Source of the DNA: Paraburkholderia sp. BL25I1N1
GTDB taxonomy: Bacteria > Pseudomonadota > Gammaproteobacteria > Burkholderiales > Burkholderiaceae
Direction of reading: 5' to 3'
Assembly (NCBI RefSeq): GCF_003002025.1
Contig: NZ_PVZB01000003.1
Span: 248,001 to 312,000 of the forward strand
Length of the DNA: 64,000 bases
Of the stretch, positions 53,087 to 63,962 are shown piece after piece; within the stretch, counting starts at the first letter, position 1, and each line of letters begins with the position of its first letter. The notes under the pieces are model-generated. The model was not told the DNA's origin. It did no database searches and worked only from the letters and a program-made list of their open reading frames with translations. The position numbers and the translations under genes are program-made.

Positions 53087-54016
53087 GTGGGTGTCAACTT
53101 CGACCTGAACGATCTGCAGGCGTTTCGAGCCGTCGTGGAGTTGGGTAGCTTTCGCAAAGCAGCGGAGGCGGTCAATATTTCTCAGCCGGCGCTGAGCCGG
53201 CGCATCGAAAAGCTCGAAGCGGCGCTCGGCGTGCGGCTCTTCGAGCGGACCACCCGCAGCGTGACGCTCACCACCATAGGTCGCGTGTTCGCCCCAAGCG
53301 CCGAACAACTTCTCGACGATCTCGATGTCGCATTGCTCGGTATTCGCGACGTCTCCAGCAGCCGCCTCGGTCATGTCACCATCGCATGCGTGCCGTCGGT
53401 TGCCTACTATTTCCTGCCGAGCGTCGTTGCCGCCTATCACAGCCGCTATCCGCGGATCCGGGTCAAGTTGCTGGACTCGAGCGCCAACGAAGTGCTCGGC
53501 TCGGTCATCAGCGGCGAAGCCGATTTCGGCGTCAGCTTCATGGGCAGCCAGGAAACCGAAGTCGAGTTCAAGGTCCTGCTGCAGGAACGATTCGTCGCCG
53601 CGTGCCGTCGCGATCACCCCCTTGCCCGGAAAAAGCGGGTGACCTGGAGCGAGCTTTATGAACACGAATATGTCTCCGTGGACAAGACTTCCGGCAACCG
53701 CCTGCTGCTCGATCAGGCGTTGACCAACGTGGCGCCGGCAATGCCGAGCGTCTGCGAGACGCGCCATGTCACCACCATGCTCGGCCTGATCGAAGCGGGA
53801 CTCGGTGTGGCAGCGGTGCCTTCAATGGCAATGCCCATGCGCGGCCATCCGATTTTGACCAGCGTGCCGCTCGTCGATCCGGTCGTGACGAGGCGAGTCG
53901 GCATTGTCAGACGCCGGGGGCGTCCACTCGCGCCGGCCGCGCAGCAGTTCTATCAGATGATTCTCGACACGAAACGCAGCGGCGCGGCCCGCGCGGCGAA
54001 GAAGACCTCGACATGA
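53087..54016 (+). CDS. LysR-family regulator coupled to DctA-type symporter
   Basis: A 309-residue LysR regulator starting at GTG 53087 after GCGGAGGA. The HTH is LQAFRAVVELGSFRKAAEAV followed by NISQPALSRRIEKLEAALGV; the effector domain begins at LGHVTIACVPSVAYYFLPSV. The stop overlaps the symporter start as ATGA, so both proteins come from one transcript, which is unusual because LysR genes are generally divergent from their targets. Confidence 0.93.
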   Translation: MGVNFDLNDLQAFRAVVELGSFRKAAEAVNISQPALSRRIEKLEAALGVRLFERTTRSVTLTTIGRVFAPSAEQLLDDLDVALLGIRDVSSSRLGHVTIACVPSVAYYFLPSVVAAYHSRYPRIRVKLLDSSANEVLGSVISGEADFGVSFMGSQETEVEFKVLLQERFVAACRRDHPLARKKRVTWSELYEHEYVSVDKTSGNRLLLDQALTNVAPAMPSVCETRHVTTMLGLIEAGLGVAAVPSMAMPMRGHPILTSVPLVDPVVTRRVGIVRRRGRPLAPAAQQFYQMILDTKRSGAARAAKKTST

Positions 54017-55314
54017 CACTGCCAAGGCCGTTCCGGCTGCTTTACGTCCAGGTCCTCGTTGGAATGGCGCTCGGCATGACCGTCGGCCACTTCTGGCCAC
54101 AGGCCGGCGCGTCGCTGAAACCGCTTAGCGATGCTTTCGTCGCGCTGGTTCGCATGATGATCACGCCAATCGTCTTCTGCACGATCGTCATCGGCATCAC
54201 GTCGCTTGCGAGCGGTTCGAAAATCGGCCGGATCATCCTGAAAGCGCTCGCGCTGTTCTACGCGCTTACCGTCGTTGCGCTCGGTCTGGGCCTCGCGACC
54301 GCGTTCGCGCTGCATCCGGGTGCGGGTTTGCACATCGACGCGCATCATCTGGACACGGCATTCCTTGCGCAGTATTCAACGCGCACGCAGCCGCACGGGC
54401 TTGTCGAGTTCGCACTGCATCTGATTCCGGAGACGCTCGTCGGCGCCTTCGAGAAAGGCGAGGTTCTGCCGGTCTTGCTGCTTGCCCTTCTGTTCGGCTT
54501 CGCATTGAACGCCGGCGGAAGCCTCGGCCGGCGAGTGCAGGAATTCATCGATAGCGTCGCACACATGCTGTTCCGCATCCTCGCGCTGATCATGCGGCTT
54601 GCCCCCATCGGAGCATTCGGCGCGATGGCGTTCACGGTAGGCCGTTTCGGCATCCATTCGATCGGCTCGCTCGGCATGCTGATGTTGTCGTTCTATGCGG
54701 CGTGCCTGCTGTTCGTGGTCTGCGTGCTCGGTCCCCTCGCACGCCTGCATCGCTTCTCCCTCTGGCGTTTGCTGCGCTACATTCGCGAGGAACTCGTCAT
54801 CGTGCTCGCGACGTCATCGACCGAACCGGTGCTGCCCCGCCTCATCGTCAAGCTCGAAGCGCTTGGCTGCGACAAGGGCATTGTGGGTCTCGTGCTGCCT
54901 GCCGGCTATTCCTTCAATCTCGACGGCACGGCGATCTACCTGACGCTCGCCTCGATGTTCATCGCGCAAGCGTGCGATGTGCACCTGTCGGGCGGCCAGA
55001 TCGCGACGATGCTCGTGGTCATGCTGATCACATCGAAAGGCGCGGCGGGCGTGTCGGGCAGCGGGCTGGTTGCACTCGTCGCGACGCTCGCTGTCATTCC
55101 CGATCTGCCGGTGGCAGGCGTCGCGCTACTGGTCGGCATCGATCGCTTCATGTCCGAGGCGCGTGCCCTGACGAGCGTGATCAGCAACGCGTGCGCGGTG
55201 ATCTTCGTATCGATGTGGGAGCGCGCCTGCGACCGAACACGTCTGCAGAACGCATTGAGTCTGGCGCACGCGCCCGAGGAAGCTTTCGATCAGCCCGCCG
55301 ACCTGCCGGGCTGA
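54013..55314 (+). CDS. DctA-type dicarboxylate:cation symporter
   Basis: A 433-residue glutamate/C4-dicarboxylate symporter of the DAACS family. Landmarks are VALVRMMITPIVFCTIVIGI, the re-entrant loop VLATSSTEPVLPRLIVKLEA, the substrate segment SFNLDGTAIYLTLASMFIAQ and the second hairpin TSKGAAGVSGSGLVALVATL. It imports succinate, fumarate, malate or a related acid. ATG 54013 lies inside the LysR stop. Orotate- or glutamate-type specificity cannot be excluded. Confidence 0.92.
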   Translation: MTLPRPFRLLYVQVLVGMALGMTVGHFWPQAGASLKPLSDAFVALVRMMITPIVFCTIVIGITSLASGSKIGRIILKALALFYALTVVALGLGLATAFALHPGAGLHIDAHHLDTAFLAQYSTRTQPHGLVEFALHLIPETLVGAFEKGEVLPVLLLALLFGFALNAGGSLGRRVQEFIDSVAHMLFRILALIMRLAPIGAFGAMAFTVGRFGIHSIGSLGMLMLSFYAACLLFVVCVLGPLARLHRFSLWRLLRYIREELVIVLATSSTEPVLPRLIVKLEALGCDKGIVGLVLPAGYSFNLDGTAIYLTLASMFIAQACDVHLSGGQIATMLVVMLITSKGAAGVSGSGLVALVATLAVIPDLPVAGVALLVGIDRFMSEARALTSVISNACAVIFVSMWERACDRTRLQNALSLAHAPEEAFDQPADLPG

Positions 55315-55329
55315 ATCGTTGCCGTCGTC

Positions 55330-56109
55330 TCAGTGCGCGGCGACGGAATCGAGCCCGGTCGATGTCACCACCGGCTGCACGGCGGGCGATGCGAGATAGT
55401 CGAGCAGCGCTTTCGCTTCCTTCGGATGCTGCGCGCCGACCGGGATGCCGGCCGCATAGCGCGTGACGGACTGCATCGACTCCGGAATCTTGCCGACATA
55501 CGCCGCGCCCTTCACCGGGAGCAACTCGCTCACCTGCTGAAATCCAACTTGGTAGTCGCCGGTTGCAACCACCGACGCCACCGGAATCTTCGGGATCATC
55601 TTCGCCTTGCTCTTCACCTGTTCCTCGATGCCGAGCCGTTTGAACAACTCGCGCTCGATATAGACACCGCTCGCGCTATCCGAGTAAGCGATCGACCGCG
55701 CATGCAGCAAGGTTTCCTTGAGCGCCGCCTCTGACCCGATGTCGGGCTTCGGCGCGCCGTCGCGCACGACCATCCCGATGCGAGAATCCGCGAGCTCGAC
55801 GCGTGAATCGGGGATCACCTTGCCCTGCTTGATGAGGTCGTCGAGTGCATAGCCGACCATGATCACCACGTCGGCGGGCTCGCCGCGCTGAAGCCGGTTC
55901 GGAATGGCCTCCGGCGACTTACCCATCGACGGTCCGAGCGCGGTATCGAGCGTGTTGCCCGTGGACGCCGCGAACTTCGGGCCGAGCAGCTTGTAGGCGG
56001 CGGTGAAGCCGCCGGAGCTAATCACGTGCAGTTCGGCGGCCTGCACGTTCGCTGCGGCGGCGCCGCCGAGGAGCGCTGTGGCGCAGAGTTTCAGAAGGAT
56101 GGATTTCAT
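55330..56109 (-). CDS. ModA-like periplasmic substrate-binding protein
   Basis: A 259-residue periplasmic protein. A Sec signal (LLKLCATALLGGAAAANVQA) is followed by AELHVISSGGFTAAYKLLGP, the start of the ModA-like PBP2 family. RLQRGEPADVVIMVGYALDD and DYQVGFQQVSELLPVKGAAY are typical. No ModB/ModC permease or ATPase is adjacent, so it may serve a carboxylate sensor or transporter rather than molybdate uptake. It is 45 bp from the citrate-type MFS gene, probably in the same operon. A broken paralogue lies at 36585-36911. Confidence 0.85.
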   Translation of the reverse strand: MKSILLKLCATALLGGAAAANVQAAELHVISSGGFTAAYKLLGPKFAASTGNTLDTALGPSMGKSPEAIPNRLQRGEPADVVIMVGYALDDLIKQGKVIPDSRVELADSRIGMVVRDGAPKPDIGSEAALKETLLHARSIAYSDSASGVYIERELFKRLGIEEQVKSKAKMIPKIPVASVVATGDYQVGFQQVSELLPVKGAAYVGKIPESMQSVTRYAAGIPVGAQHPKEAKALLDYLASPAVQPVVTSTGLDSVAAH

Positions 56110-56154
56110 GGTTGAATGAACGTCAGGATGAAGTTCGAGGAGCGAAGCGATGCT

Positions 56155-57453
56155 TCAGGAAGCCGCATGCAGCGGAGCGCGACGGCGCCGATACAGTGCG
56201 AGCGTGGCACCGAGCCCGCATACCGCGGCAAAACTCATCCAGTAGCCCGGCGCGGCTTTATCGCCGGTCATGTGAATGAGCGCGGTCGAGATAACGGGCG
56301 TGAAACCGCCGAAGACCGCCGTCGCGAGGCTGTAGGCCAACGAGAATCCGGCAACACGCACTTCGACCGGCATCACTTCGGTGAGCGCGACGACCATCGC
56401 GCCGTTGTACATGCCGTACATGAACGAGAGCCAGAGCAGCACAAGCAGCATGTTGACGAAGCTCGGCGCATGAGCCAGCAGCGATAGCGCGGGGTAGGCG
56501 GTTGCAATCGCCAGACTCGTCATTCCGAGAAGGAGCGGACGGCGTCCAGTCCGGTCCGACAGCGCGCCGCCGATCGGCAGCCAGATGAAGTTCGAGATGC
56601 CCACGCACAGCGTGACCAGCAGACTATCGGCGGTGCTCAGATGCAGGACGGTCTTGCCAAAGGTCGGCGCGTACACCGTGATCAGATAAAAGCTCGTCGT
56701 GGTCATGGCGACCAGCAGCACGCCTGCGATCACGACATTCCAGTTCTGCACGAGCGTCGTAAAGACTGCTTTCATGGTCGGGCGATGCTGGCGCTGTTTG
56801 AATTCTTGCGTTTCCTCGAGATTGCGCCGCAAGATGAAGATAAAAGGCACGATCATGCAGCCGACGAAGAACGGCACGCGCCATCCCCACGCGGCGATCG
56901 CCGCCGTGTCCAGCCAATGATTGAGCGCGAAGCCGAGCGCGGCAGCGACGACGATCGCCACTTGCTGGCTCGCCGACTGCCAACTCGTGAAGAAACCCTT
57001 GTGGCCCGGCGTCGCCATCTCTGCAAGATAGACCGATACCCCGCCCAGTTCCGCACCCGCGGAGAAGCCCTGCAGCAGACGGCCAATGAGAACCAGGGCC
57101 GGAGCGAACAATCCGATCGTCGCATAGCCGGGCACGAACGCGATCAGGATGGTGCCGCTCGCCATGATCGACAGCGTGACAATCAGGCCCTTGCGGCGGC
57201 CGACATCGTCGATATACGCGCCGAGGATGATCGCGCCGAGCGGCCGCATCAGGAAGCCTGCGCCGAACACTGCGAACGTCATCATCAGTGAGGCGAACTC
57301 GCTCCCCGCCGGGAAAAAGACCGCGGCGATCTGCGTGGCATAGAAGCCGAACAGGAAGAAATCGAACTGCTCCAGGAAGTTGCCTGCCGTCACGCGCAGC
57401 ACGGCGGAAGCCTTCGATTGTCCGGAGGCCAGCGGGGGTGAGGAGGGATGCAT
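56155..57453 (-). CDS. Citrate/tricarboxylate:proton symporter (MHS family MFS)
   Basis: A 432-residue MFS protein of the metabolite:H+ symporter family. Segments [40 protein letters not shown] and [20 protein letters not shown] are those of CitA/TcuC-like citrate or tricarballylate carriers. Twelve spans are visible. It lies upstream of the ModA-like binding-protein gene and is divergent from the aminobenzoyl-CoA operon. Citrate-like substrate is likely, not proven. Confidence 0.88.
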   Translation of the reverse strand: MHPSSPPLASGQSKASAVLRVTAGNFLEQFDFFLFGFYATQIAAVFFPAGSEFASLMMTFAVFGAGFLMRPLGAIILGAYIDDVGRRKGLIVTLSIMASGTILIAFVPGYATIGLFAPALVLIGRLLQGFSAGAELGGVSVYLAEMATPGHKGFFTSWQSASQQVAIVVAAALGFALNHWLDTAAIAAWGWRVPFFVGCMIVPFIFILRRNLEETQEFKQRQHRPTMKAVFTTLVQNWNVVIAGVLLVAMTTTSFYLITVYAPTFGKTVLHLSTADSLLVTLCVGISNFIWLPIGGALSDRTGRRPLLLGMTSLAIATAYPALSLLAHAPSFVNMLLVLLWLSFMYGMYNGAMVVALTEVMPVEVRVAGFSLAYSLATAVFGGFTPVISTALIHMTGDKAAPGYWMSFAAVCGLGATLALYRRRRAPLHAAS

Positions 57454-57663
57454 CGAGGTGTCTCCAGAGATTTTTAACTTGCGGTGTTCGGGCGCTTTGT
57501 TGTTTGGCGAATATTCGCCCGAACCAAGAGAAACGATAAGTGCTATTTTTGGAACGATTAATGTCCGTTGGTTATCAGTGTCGGCGAATCGCTCAAGCTA
57601 CGAAGCGGCGCCGGGGTGCGGGGGTTCGGCTCACCGCAGCGCCCCGCCACCTCCCCAACCATA

Positions 57664-57697
57664 TTTAGTTGACATCTAAACTATCTAAGCCTAAATT
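57664..57697 (+). promoter_or_regulatory. Sigma-70 promoter with overlapping palindrome
   Basis: TTGACA (57669-57674), exactly 17 bp, then TAAATT (57692-57697) make a near-consensus promoter 37 bp before the operon start. TTTAG-N7-CTAAA (57664-57680) is a perfect 5-bp dyad over the -35 box. It is a plausible site for the MarR protein encoded in the operon. Confidence 0.65.
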
Positions 57698-57733
57698 ACC
57701 CCCATCAGCAGCGTTCACACATGGGGAACAAGC

Positions 57734-60106
57734 ATGCGCATCGTTTGCATTGGTGGCGGCCCAGCCGGTCTGTACTTCGGCCTTTTGATGAAAAGCCGGA
57801 ACCCGGCCTACGATGTCACGGTCGTCGAGCGCAACCGTCCGTACGACACCTTCGGCTGGGGCGTCGTCTTCTCCGACCAGACGCTCGGCAATCTGCGCGC
57901 CGCCGACGCCCCCAGTGCCGATGCGATCCTCGACGCCTTCAATCACTGGGACGACATCGAGATCAATTTCCGCGGCCGGCAAATCCGTTCGTCGGGTCAC
58001 GGCTTTTGCGGGATCGGCCGCAAACGTCTGCTGAATATCTTGCAGGCGCGCTGCGAAGAACTCGGCGTCAAGCTGGTTTTCGAAACCCAAGTCACGGACG
58101 ACAGCGTCTACGAAGCCGACCTGATCATCGCCTGCGACGGCGCGAACAGCACAGTCCGTCAAAAGTACGCGGCCACCTATCGGCCCGCCATCGACATGCG
58201 CGACTGCCGCTTCGTCTGGCTCGGCACCAAAAAACTCTTCGACGCCTTCACGTTCGCCTTCGAAGAAACCGAATTCGGCTGGTTCCAGGCGCACGCTTAT
58301 CGCTTCGACGATCAGACCTCCACGTTCATCGTCGAAACGCCGGAGCGCGTGTGGCGCGCCGCCGGCCTCGACGAAATGAGCAAAGAGGACAGCATCGCCT
58401 TCTGCGAAAAGCTGTTCGCGAAGTATCTGGACGGCAATGCGCTGCTATCGAACGCGGCGCATTTGCGCGGCTCGTCGCAATGGATTCGCTTCCCGCGTGT
58501 CGTCAACGACGAATGGGTGCACTGGCGCAGCAACGCTGACGGCACGCAAACGCCAGTCGTCCTCATGGGCGACGCCGCGCATACCGCGCACTTCTCGATC
58601 GGCTCGGGCACCAAGCTCGCGCTTGAAGATTCGATCGAACTCGCCAACAGCATGGGCGCGCATCCGCGTGATCTGGCCGCCGCGCTGAAGCATTACACCG
58701 AGGTGCGCAGCATCGACGTATTGCGTATTCAGAACGCGGCGCGCAATTCGACGGAATGGTTCGAGCATGTGGACCGCTATACGTCGTTCGAGCCGGAACA
58801 GTTCGCGTATTCACTGCTCACGCGCTCACAGCGCATCTCGCACGAAAATCTGCGTGAACGCGATGCACAGTATCTATCAAGCTTCGAAGACTGGCTCGCC
58901 CGGCGCTCCGGCGTGAATCGCTCGCCCGAGAAGCACTCCGTCCCGCCCATGTTCACGCCCTTCACGTTGCGCGGCGTGACGCTAAAAAACCGCGTAGTCG
59001 TTTCGCCCATGGCGCAATACTCCGCCGTTGACGGCATTGCGGGCGACTATCACCTGATGCATCTCGGCGCTCGCGCGATGGGCGGCGCTGGGCTGGTCAT
59101 GACGGAAATGACCTGCGTCTCGCCCGAGGCGCGCATCACGCCCGCGTGTCCCGGCATGTATGCACCGGAGCATCTCACCGCATGGAAGCGCATCGTTGAC
59201 CTCGTGCATCGTCAATCGGATGCGAAGATCGGAATCCAGCTCGGCCATTCGGGTGCGAAAGGCTCGACACGTGTCTCGTGGGAAGGCATCGATCAACCCC
59301 TCACGGAAGGCAACTGGCCGCTTGTCTCGGCGTCGCCGCAACAATATTTGCGCGGCGTCAGCCAGCAGTCGCGCGAAGCCACGCAAGACGAGCTGCGTGA
59401 AATCGAAGCGCAGTTCGTCCGCGCCACGCAAATGTCGGCGGAGGCAGGGTTCGACTGGCTCGAATTGCATTGCGCGCACGGCTATTTCCTGTCGAGCTTT
59501 CTGTCGCCGCTCACCAATCATCGCACTGACGACTACGGGGGCTCGCTGGAAAATCGTCTGCGCTATCCGTTGCAGGTTTTCAAGGCGATCCGCGCGGTCT
59601 GGCCGCAAGACAAGCCGATTTCCGTGCGCATCTCCGCTAACGATTGGGTCGAAGGCGGCACGACACCCGACGACGCAGTCAAGATCGCTGAGGCTTTCAA
59701 GGCGGCCGGCGCTGACATGATCGACGTCTCGTCGGGCCAGGTCAGCAAGGAAGAAAAGCCGGTTTTCGGCCGCATGTTCCAGACGCCGTTCGCCGACCGC
59801 GTGCGCAACGAAGCGGGTATCGCGACGATCGCGGTCGGCGCGATCTCCGAAGCGGATCACGTGAATAGCATCATCGCGGCAGGCCGCGCGGATCTGTGCG
59901 CGATTGCGCGCCCGCATCTGGCGAATCCTTCGTGGACGTTGAACGAAGCAGCCAAGATCGGCTATTTCGACGTGATGTGGCCGAAGCCCTACACCGCGGC
60001 GAAGTCTCAACTCGAACGCAACCTCGAACGCGAGCGCGCTCAAGCCGCCGCGAACGCGGGGTTGTCGCCGCAAGAACGCGCGCAACGCGCCGAAGGAACC
60101 GTGTGA
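57734..60106 (+). CDS. Fused flavin monooxygenase/old yellow enzyme, aminobenzoyl-CoA type
   Basis: A 790-residue bifunctional protein. Residues 1-395 are a class A FAD monooxygenase: GGGPAG (7-12), [31 protein letters not shown] and [20 protein letters not shown]. Residues 406-775 are an old-yellow-enzyme FMN reductase: [27 protein letters not shown] and [20 protein letters not shown]. This fusion is the pattern of 2-aminobenzoyl-CoA monooxygenase/reductase and salicylyl-CoA 5-hydroxylase, which hydroxylate and partly reduce the ring of aromatic CoA thioesters. Neighbours favour the aminobenzoyl-CoA pathway. ATG 57734 lacks a strong ribosome site. Confidence 0.92.
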   Translation: MRIVCIGGGPAGLYFGLLMKSRNPAYDVTVVERNRPYDTFGWGVVFSDQTLGNLRAADAPSADAILDAFNHWDDIEINFRGRQIRSSGHGFCGIGRKRLLNILQARCEELGVKLVFETQVTDDSVYEADLIIACDGANSTVRQKYAATYRPAIDMRDCRFVWLGTKKLFDAFTFAFEETEFGWFQAHAYRFDDQTSTFIVETPERVWRAAGLDEMSKEDSIAFCEKLFAKYLDGNALLSNAAHLRGSSQWIRFPRVVNDEWVHWRSNADGTQTPVVLMGDAAHTAHFSIGSGTKLALEDSIELANSMGAHPRDLAAALKHYTEVRSIDVLRIQNAARNSTEWFEHVDRYTSFEPEQFAYSLLTRSQRISHENLRERDAQYLSSFEDWLARRSGVNRSPEKHSVPPMFTPFTLRGVTLKNRVVVSPMAQYSAVDGIAGDYHLMHLGARAMGGAGLVMTEMTCVSPEARITPACPGMYAPEHLTAWKRIVDLVHRQSDAKIGIQLGHSGAKGSTRVSWEGIDQPLTEGNWPLVSASPQQYLRGVSQQSREATQDELREIEAQFVRATQMSAEAGFDWLELHCAHGYFLSSFLSPLTNHRTDDYGGSLENRLRYPLQVFKAIRAVWPQDKPISVRISANDWVEGGTTPDDAVKIAEAFKAAGADMIDVSSGQVSKEEKPVFGRMFQTPFADRVRNEAGIATIAVGAISEADHVNSIIAAGRADLCAIARPHLANPSWTLNEAAKIGYFDVMWPKPYTAAKSQLERNLERERAQAAANAGLSPQERAQRAEGTV

Positions 60107-60876
60107 ACACACTCAATTCCACACTCGCGGGACAGCACGCGGTCGTGACGGGCGGCGGCAGCGGCATCGGCGCCGCCGTCGCGGAAGCGCTGCTACGCGC
60201 CGGCGCGCGCGTCACGTTGATGGGCCGCAACGCGGAACGTCTCGACGTGCAGCGCGAGAAATGCCGGACGCTGGGCGACGTCGCTTGCATTAGCGTCGAC
60301 GTCACTCAGGAAGACTCCGTCGCAAGCGCTTTTGGTGAAGCCGGCGAAGTCGACATCCTCATCAACAACGCGGGCCAGGCGCAAGCCGCGCCGTTCACGC
60401 ACACCGACACGGCGCTCTGGCAGCGCATGCTCGACGTGAACCTCACCGGCGTCTTCCTCGGCACGCGCGCTGTGTTGCCAGGCATGCTCGAACGCGGTCA
60501 TGGACGCATCATCAATGTCGCCAGCACGGCGGGACAAATCGGCTACGCGTACGTCGCCGCCTATTGCGCCGCGAAACATGGCGTGATCGGTCTCACGCGC
60601 TCACTCGCGTTGGAAGTCGCGACGAAAGGCGTCACCGTCAACGCCGTGTGCCCCGGCTACACGGAAACGGAACTGCTGCACGCATCCCTTGAACAGATCA
60701 CCAGCAAGACCTCGCGAACCGAACAGCAGGCGCGCGAAACCTTGCTTCGCTCGAATCCACAACATCGCTTCGTGAGTCCAGAACAGGTTGCTAATGCCGT
60801 CCTCTGGCTTTGCCAACCCGGCTCGGACGCCATCACGGGGCAATCCATTTCCATCTCCGGTGGAGAAGTGATGTGA
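60103..60876 (+). CDS. SDR-family dehydrogenase of the aminobenzoyl-CoA-type operon
   Basis: A 257-residue short-chain dehydrogenase. GTG 60103 overlaps the previous stop as [12 protein letters not shown] binds the cofactor, NNAGQAQ follows, and the catalytic residues are in NVASTAG and YCAAKHG. The C-terminus ([12 protein letters not shown]) is typical of 3-hydroxyacyl-CoA dehydrogenase-like SDRs, which could oxidise the hydroxyacyl-CoA after ring cleavage. The substrate is inferred from context. Confidence 0.9.
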   Translation: MNTLNSTLAGQHAVVTGGGSGIGAAVAEALLRAGARVTLMGRNAERLDVQREKCRTLGDVACISVDVTQEDSVASAFGEAGEVDILINNAGQAQAAPFTHTDTALWQRMLDVNLTGVFLGTRAVLPGMLERGHGRIINVASTAGQIGYAYVAAYCAAKHGVIGLTRSLALEVATKGVTVNAVCPGYTETELLHASLEQITSKTSRTEQQARETLLRSNPQHRFVSPEQVANAVLWLCQPGSDAITGQSISISGGEVM

Positions 60877-61433
60877 CCAAGCCATTCAACATCAAGAAAC
60901 CGGCGACGGCGGCTGAAACGAAACCGCCGCGCAAAGGCGTCCCCAAACCCGCGGAGAACGTCGTGGACCTCGAAATGAGCACGGGCGCGGATAGCCACAT
61001 GGGCCTGCGTCTGTGGCTGCGCATGCTGACCACGACCAACCTCGTGCAAGCGGAATTGCGCAAGCGTCTGCGCAACGAATTCGACACCACGTTGCCGCGT
61101 TTCGATCTGATGGCCCAATTGGAACGACATCCCGAGGGCCTGAAGATGACCGAGTTGTCGCGTCGTTTGATGGTGACGGGCGGCAACATTACCGGCATTA
61201 CGGATCAGCTCGAAAAAGAAGGCCTGGTGTCGCGCGACAACGATCCGAACGATCGACGCTCGATCAGCGTGTGCCTAACGCCCGCCGGACGTAAAGCGTT
61301 CGACAAGATGGCGATCGCACACGAGCAATGGGTAGTCGAACTGTTCGGCGGTTTGAGCCTCGATGAAAAATCGCGCACTCATCAGCGCCTGGGCAAACTC
61401 AAGCAACATCTGCTCGACAGTCTGAAAGACTGA
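60873..61433 (+). CDS. MarR-family transcriptional regulator
   Basis: A 186-residue winged-helix repressor starting at GTG 60873, overlapping the SDR stop (GTGA). A Lys/Pro-rich tail of about 35 residues precedes the MarR core: LRNEFDTTLPRFDLMAQLER, LKMTELSRRLMVTGGNITGI, the wing VSRDNDPNDRRSISVCLTPA. CoA-dependent aromatic operons are often controlled by MarR proteins that bind an acyl-CoA intermediate. The palindrome at 57664-57680 is a possible target. Regulator placed mid-operon implies autoregulation. Confidence 0.92.
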   Translation: MTKPFNIKKPATAAETKPPRKGVPKPAENVVDLEMSTGADSHMGLRLWLRMLTTTNLVQAELRKRLRNEFDTTLPRFDLMAQLERHPEGLKMTELSRRLMVTGGNITGITDQLEKEGLVSRDNDPNDRRSISVCLTPAGRKAFDKMAIAHEQWVVELFGGLSLDEKSRTHQRLGKLKQHLLDSLKD

Positions 61434-61460
61434 TCGGCATCGAACCGTGGAGAGAGACTC

Positions 61461-62312
61461 ATGACACGATCCAACGCCGACGCCCTGCTGGCCGGCAATC
61501 GCCTCACGCTAGCCGGCTACGAAGCGCGGCACTTCGGCTGGCAGGTCGCCGACAAGGTCGCGACAATCACGCTGAATCGCCCCGAGCGCAAGAACCCGCT
61601 GACTTTCGAGTCGTACGCGGAGTTGCGCGATCTGTTCCGGCAATTGACGTATGCGACCGACGTTAAAGCTGTCGTGATTCACGGCGCGGGCGACAACTTC
61701 TGCTCCGGCGGCGACGTGCACGACATCATTGCGCCGCTGATCGATCTGCCGATGCCTGAACTGCTGCTCTTCACGCGCATGACCGGCGATCTGGTGAAAG
61801 CCATGCGCCATTGCCCGCAGCCGGTAATTGCCGCGGTCGACGGCGTCTGCGCCGGTGCCGGCGCGATTCTCGCCATGTCGTCCGACATGCGGCTCGGCAC
61901 CGCGCGCAGCAAGCTCGCTTTCCTGTTCTCGCGCGTCGGTCTCGCCGGTTGCGATATGGGCGCCTGCGCGATTCTGCCGCGCATCATCGGCCAGGGACGC
62001 GCCGCCGAACTGCTCTTCACCGGACGCTCGGCAAGCGGCGAAGAAGGCCACGCGTGGGGCTTCTACAACCGACTATGCGAACCCGCCGCGCTACTTGAAG
62101 AAGCGCACAAGCTCGCCGCCGATCTCGTCGCCGGCCCGACTTTCGCGCACGGCATCACCAAGAAGATGCTGCATCAGGAATGGAGCATGAGTATCGACGA
62201 AGCGATCGAATCGGAAGCGCAAGCCCAGGCCATCTGCATGAGCACTCGTGATTTTGAGCGCGCTTACAGTGCGTTTGCCGCGAAATCGCGTCCGGTGTTC
62301 GAAGGAGATTGA
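61461..62312 (+). CDS. Enoyl-CoA hydratase-family protein
   Basis: A 283-residue crotonase-fold protein. [20 protein letters not shown] starts the fold, [20 protein letters not shown] is the first oxyanion loop, and [20 protein letters not shown] the second. [20 protein letters not shown] carries the position of the catalytic acid. It likely hydrates or rearranges a CoA thioester after ring reduction in this pathway. ATG 61461 has GAGAGAC upstream; 27 bp separate it from the MarR stop. Confidence 0.92.
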   Translation: MTRSNADALLAGNRLTLAGYEARHFGWQVADKVATITLNRPERKNPLTFESYAELRDLFRQLTYATDVKAVVIHGAGDNFCSGGDVHDIIAPLIDLPMPELLLFTRMTGDLVKAMRHCPQPVIAAVDGVCAGAGAILAMSSDMRLGTARSKLAFLFSRVGLAGCDMGACAILPRIIGQGRAAELLFTGRSASGEEGHAWGFYNRLCEPAALLEEAHKLAADLVAGPTFAHGITKKMLHQEWSMSIDEAIESEAQAQAICMSTRDFERAYSAFAAKSRPVFEGD

Positions 62313-62313
62313 G

Positions 62314-63522
62314 TTGAGCGCCAACACCGAACTGGATCTGCATAGCGCGCTGGCGTGGCCGTTCTTCGAGCCGCGTCATCGCGAGCTGGCCGCCGGTATC
62401 GAAGCTTGGTGCCGCGAGAAGCTGAAGCACGAAGACCACAAGGATGTCGATGCAACCTGTCGTCACCTGGTGCGTGAACTCGGCGCGGCGGGTTGGCTGA
62501 AATATGGCGTGGGCGGCGTCGCATACGGCGGCCACGGTGACACGATCGACACGCGCGCCGTTTGCCTGCTTCGCGAAACGCTGGCCAAACACTCGGGACT
62601 CGCGGACTTCGCTTTGGCCATGCAAGGACTCGGTTCGGGCGCGATCTCGCTCGGCGGCACGCATGAACAAAAGACCCGCTATCTGCCTCGCGTCGCCAAT
62701 GGCACGGCGCTCGCAGCGTTCGCGCTGTCCGAACCCGAAGCCGGATCCGATGTCGCCGCCATGGCGCTCTCCGCCCGCGAAGACGGCGACGCCTACGTGC
62801 TCGACGGCGACAAGACGTGGATCTCCAACGGCGGCATCGCCGATTTCTACGTGGTATTCGCGAGAACCGGTGAAGCGCCGGGCGCGCGCGGCATCAGCGC
62901 ATTCATTGTCGACGCGGATACGCCGGGACTCGAGATCGCGGAACGCATCGACGTGATCGCGCCACATCCGCTCGCACGTTTGCACTTTGCCGGCGCGCGC
63001 GTGCCGCGCAGCCAGATGCTCGGCGTGCCCGGAGAAGGTTTCAAGCTCGCCATGCGCACGCTGGATATTTTCCGCACGTCCGTGGCAGCCGCGTCGCTCG
63101 GATTCGCGCGTCATGCGATGGCCGAAGGTATCTCGCGCGCTGCGTCGCGCAAGATGTTCGGCCAGACGCTCGGCGATTTTCAACTGACGCAGGCGAAACT
63201 CGCGCAGATGGCGTTGACCATCGACAGCAGCGCGTTGCTGGTCTATCGCGCTGCGTGGCTGCGTGATCAAGGCGAAAGCGTCACGCGCGAAGCCGCGATG
63301 GCAAAGTGGCACGCAAGCGAAGGCGCGCAACAGGTGATCGACGCTGCCGTGCAACTCCACGGCGGCATGGGCGTGCAAAGCGGCACGGCCGTCGAGATGC
63401 TGTATCGCGAGATTCGCGCGCTGCGCATTTACGAAGGCGCGACCGAAGTGCAGCAACTGATTATCGGACGCGATCTGTTGAAAGCGCACGCTGCCGCGAC
63501 TGCCGGAGACAACGCCAAATGA
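62314..63522 (+). CDS. Acyl-CoA dehydrogenase
   Basis: A 402-residue FAD acyl-CoA dehydrogenase from TTG 62314, chosen because GAAGGAG lies 7 bp upstream and the frame before it belongs to the hydratase gene. [15 protein letters not shown] and [20 protein letters not shown] are the flavin/substrate loops, and [20 protein letters not shown] is the C-terminal active-site segment. In the aminobenzoyl-CoA pathway a beta-oxidation-like dehydrogenation is expected. The exact acyl-CoA is unknown. Confidence 0.92.
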   Translation: MSANTELDLHSALAWPFFEPRHRELAAGIEAWCREKLKHEDHKDVDATCRHLVRELGAAGWLKYGVGGVAYGGHGDTIDTRAVCLLRETLAKHSGLADFALAMQGLGSGAISLGGTHEQKTRYLPRVANGTALAAFALSEPEAGSDVAAMALSAREDGDAYVLDGDKTWISNGGIADFYVVFARTGEAPGARGISAFIVDADTPGLEIAERIDVIAPHPLARLHFAGARVPRSQMLGVPGEGFKLAMRTLDIFRTSVAAASLGFARHAMAEGISRAASRKMFGQTLGDFQLTQAKLAQMALTIDSSALLVYRAAWLRDQGESVTREAAMAKWHASEGAQQVIDAAVQLHGGMGVQSGTAVEMLYREIRALRIYEGATEVQQLIIGRDLLKAHAAATAGDNAK

Positions 63523-63962
63523 GCGCGTCTTTCGAACGGCCCGTGCGCATTCGCTTCTCGCACTGCGATCCGGCGGGCATCGTGTTCTTCCCGCAATATC
63601 TGGTGATGACCAACGCGCTGGTCGAAGACTGGTTCAACGAAGGCCTGCATATCGACTACGCGCACATGATCTCGCAACGCCGCCTCGGTTTGCCGATCGT
63701 CAAACTCGATTGCGAGTTTTCACGGCCGAGCCAGATGGGCGAAACCATCAGGCTGACCCTCAACGTTACAGCGATCGGGCGGCGTTCGATCAGCGTCGAT
63801 ATTGTCGGCCATTGCAACGGCGAAACGCGTTTCCGCGCGAAACAGGTGCTCGTCACGACGTCGCTTGAACGCGGCACCTCCATCGACATTCCCGCCGACA
63901 TCGCGAGCGCCCTCGCGACGTTCGCCCCACAGCCCGACTCCACTGAGGCGCATCGCTCATGA
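63519..63962 (+). CDS. 4-Hydroxybenzoyl-CoA thioesterase-like protein
   Basis: A 147-residue hot-dog-fold thioesterase. [20 protein letters not shown] has the catalytic Asp of the 4-hydroxybenzoyl-CoA type ([11 protein letters not shown]), and [20 protein letters not shown] follows as in the family. ATG 63519 overlaps the dehydrogenase stop (ATGA). It may release free acid from a dead-end aromatic CoA thioester. Confidence 0.93.
   Translation: MSASFERPVRIRFSHCDPAGIVFFPQYLVMTNALVEDWFNEGLHIDYAHMISQRRLGLPIVKLDCEFSRPSQMGETIRLTLNVTAIGRRSISVDIVGHCNGETRFRAKQVLVTTSLERGTSIDIPADIASALATFAPQPDSTEAHRS

Noticed and set aside
58982..60112. 376-codon open frame on the minus strand
   Set aside because: It is antisense to the old-yellow-enzyme half of the fused protein.
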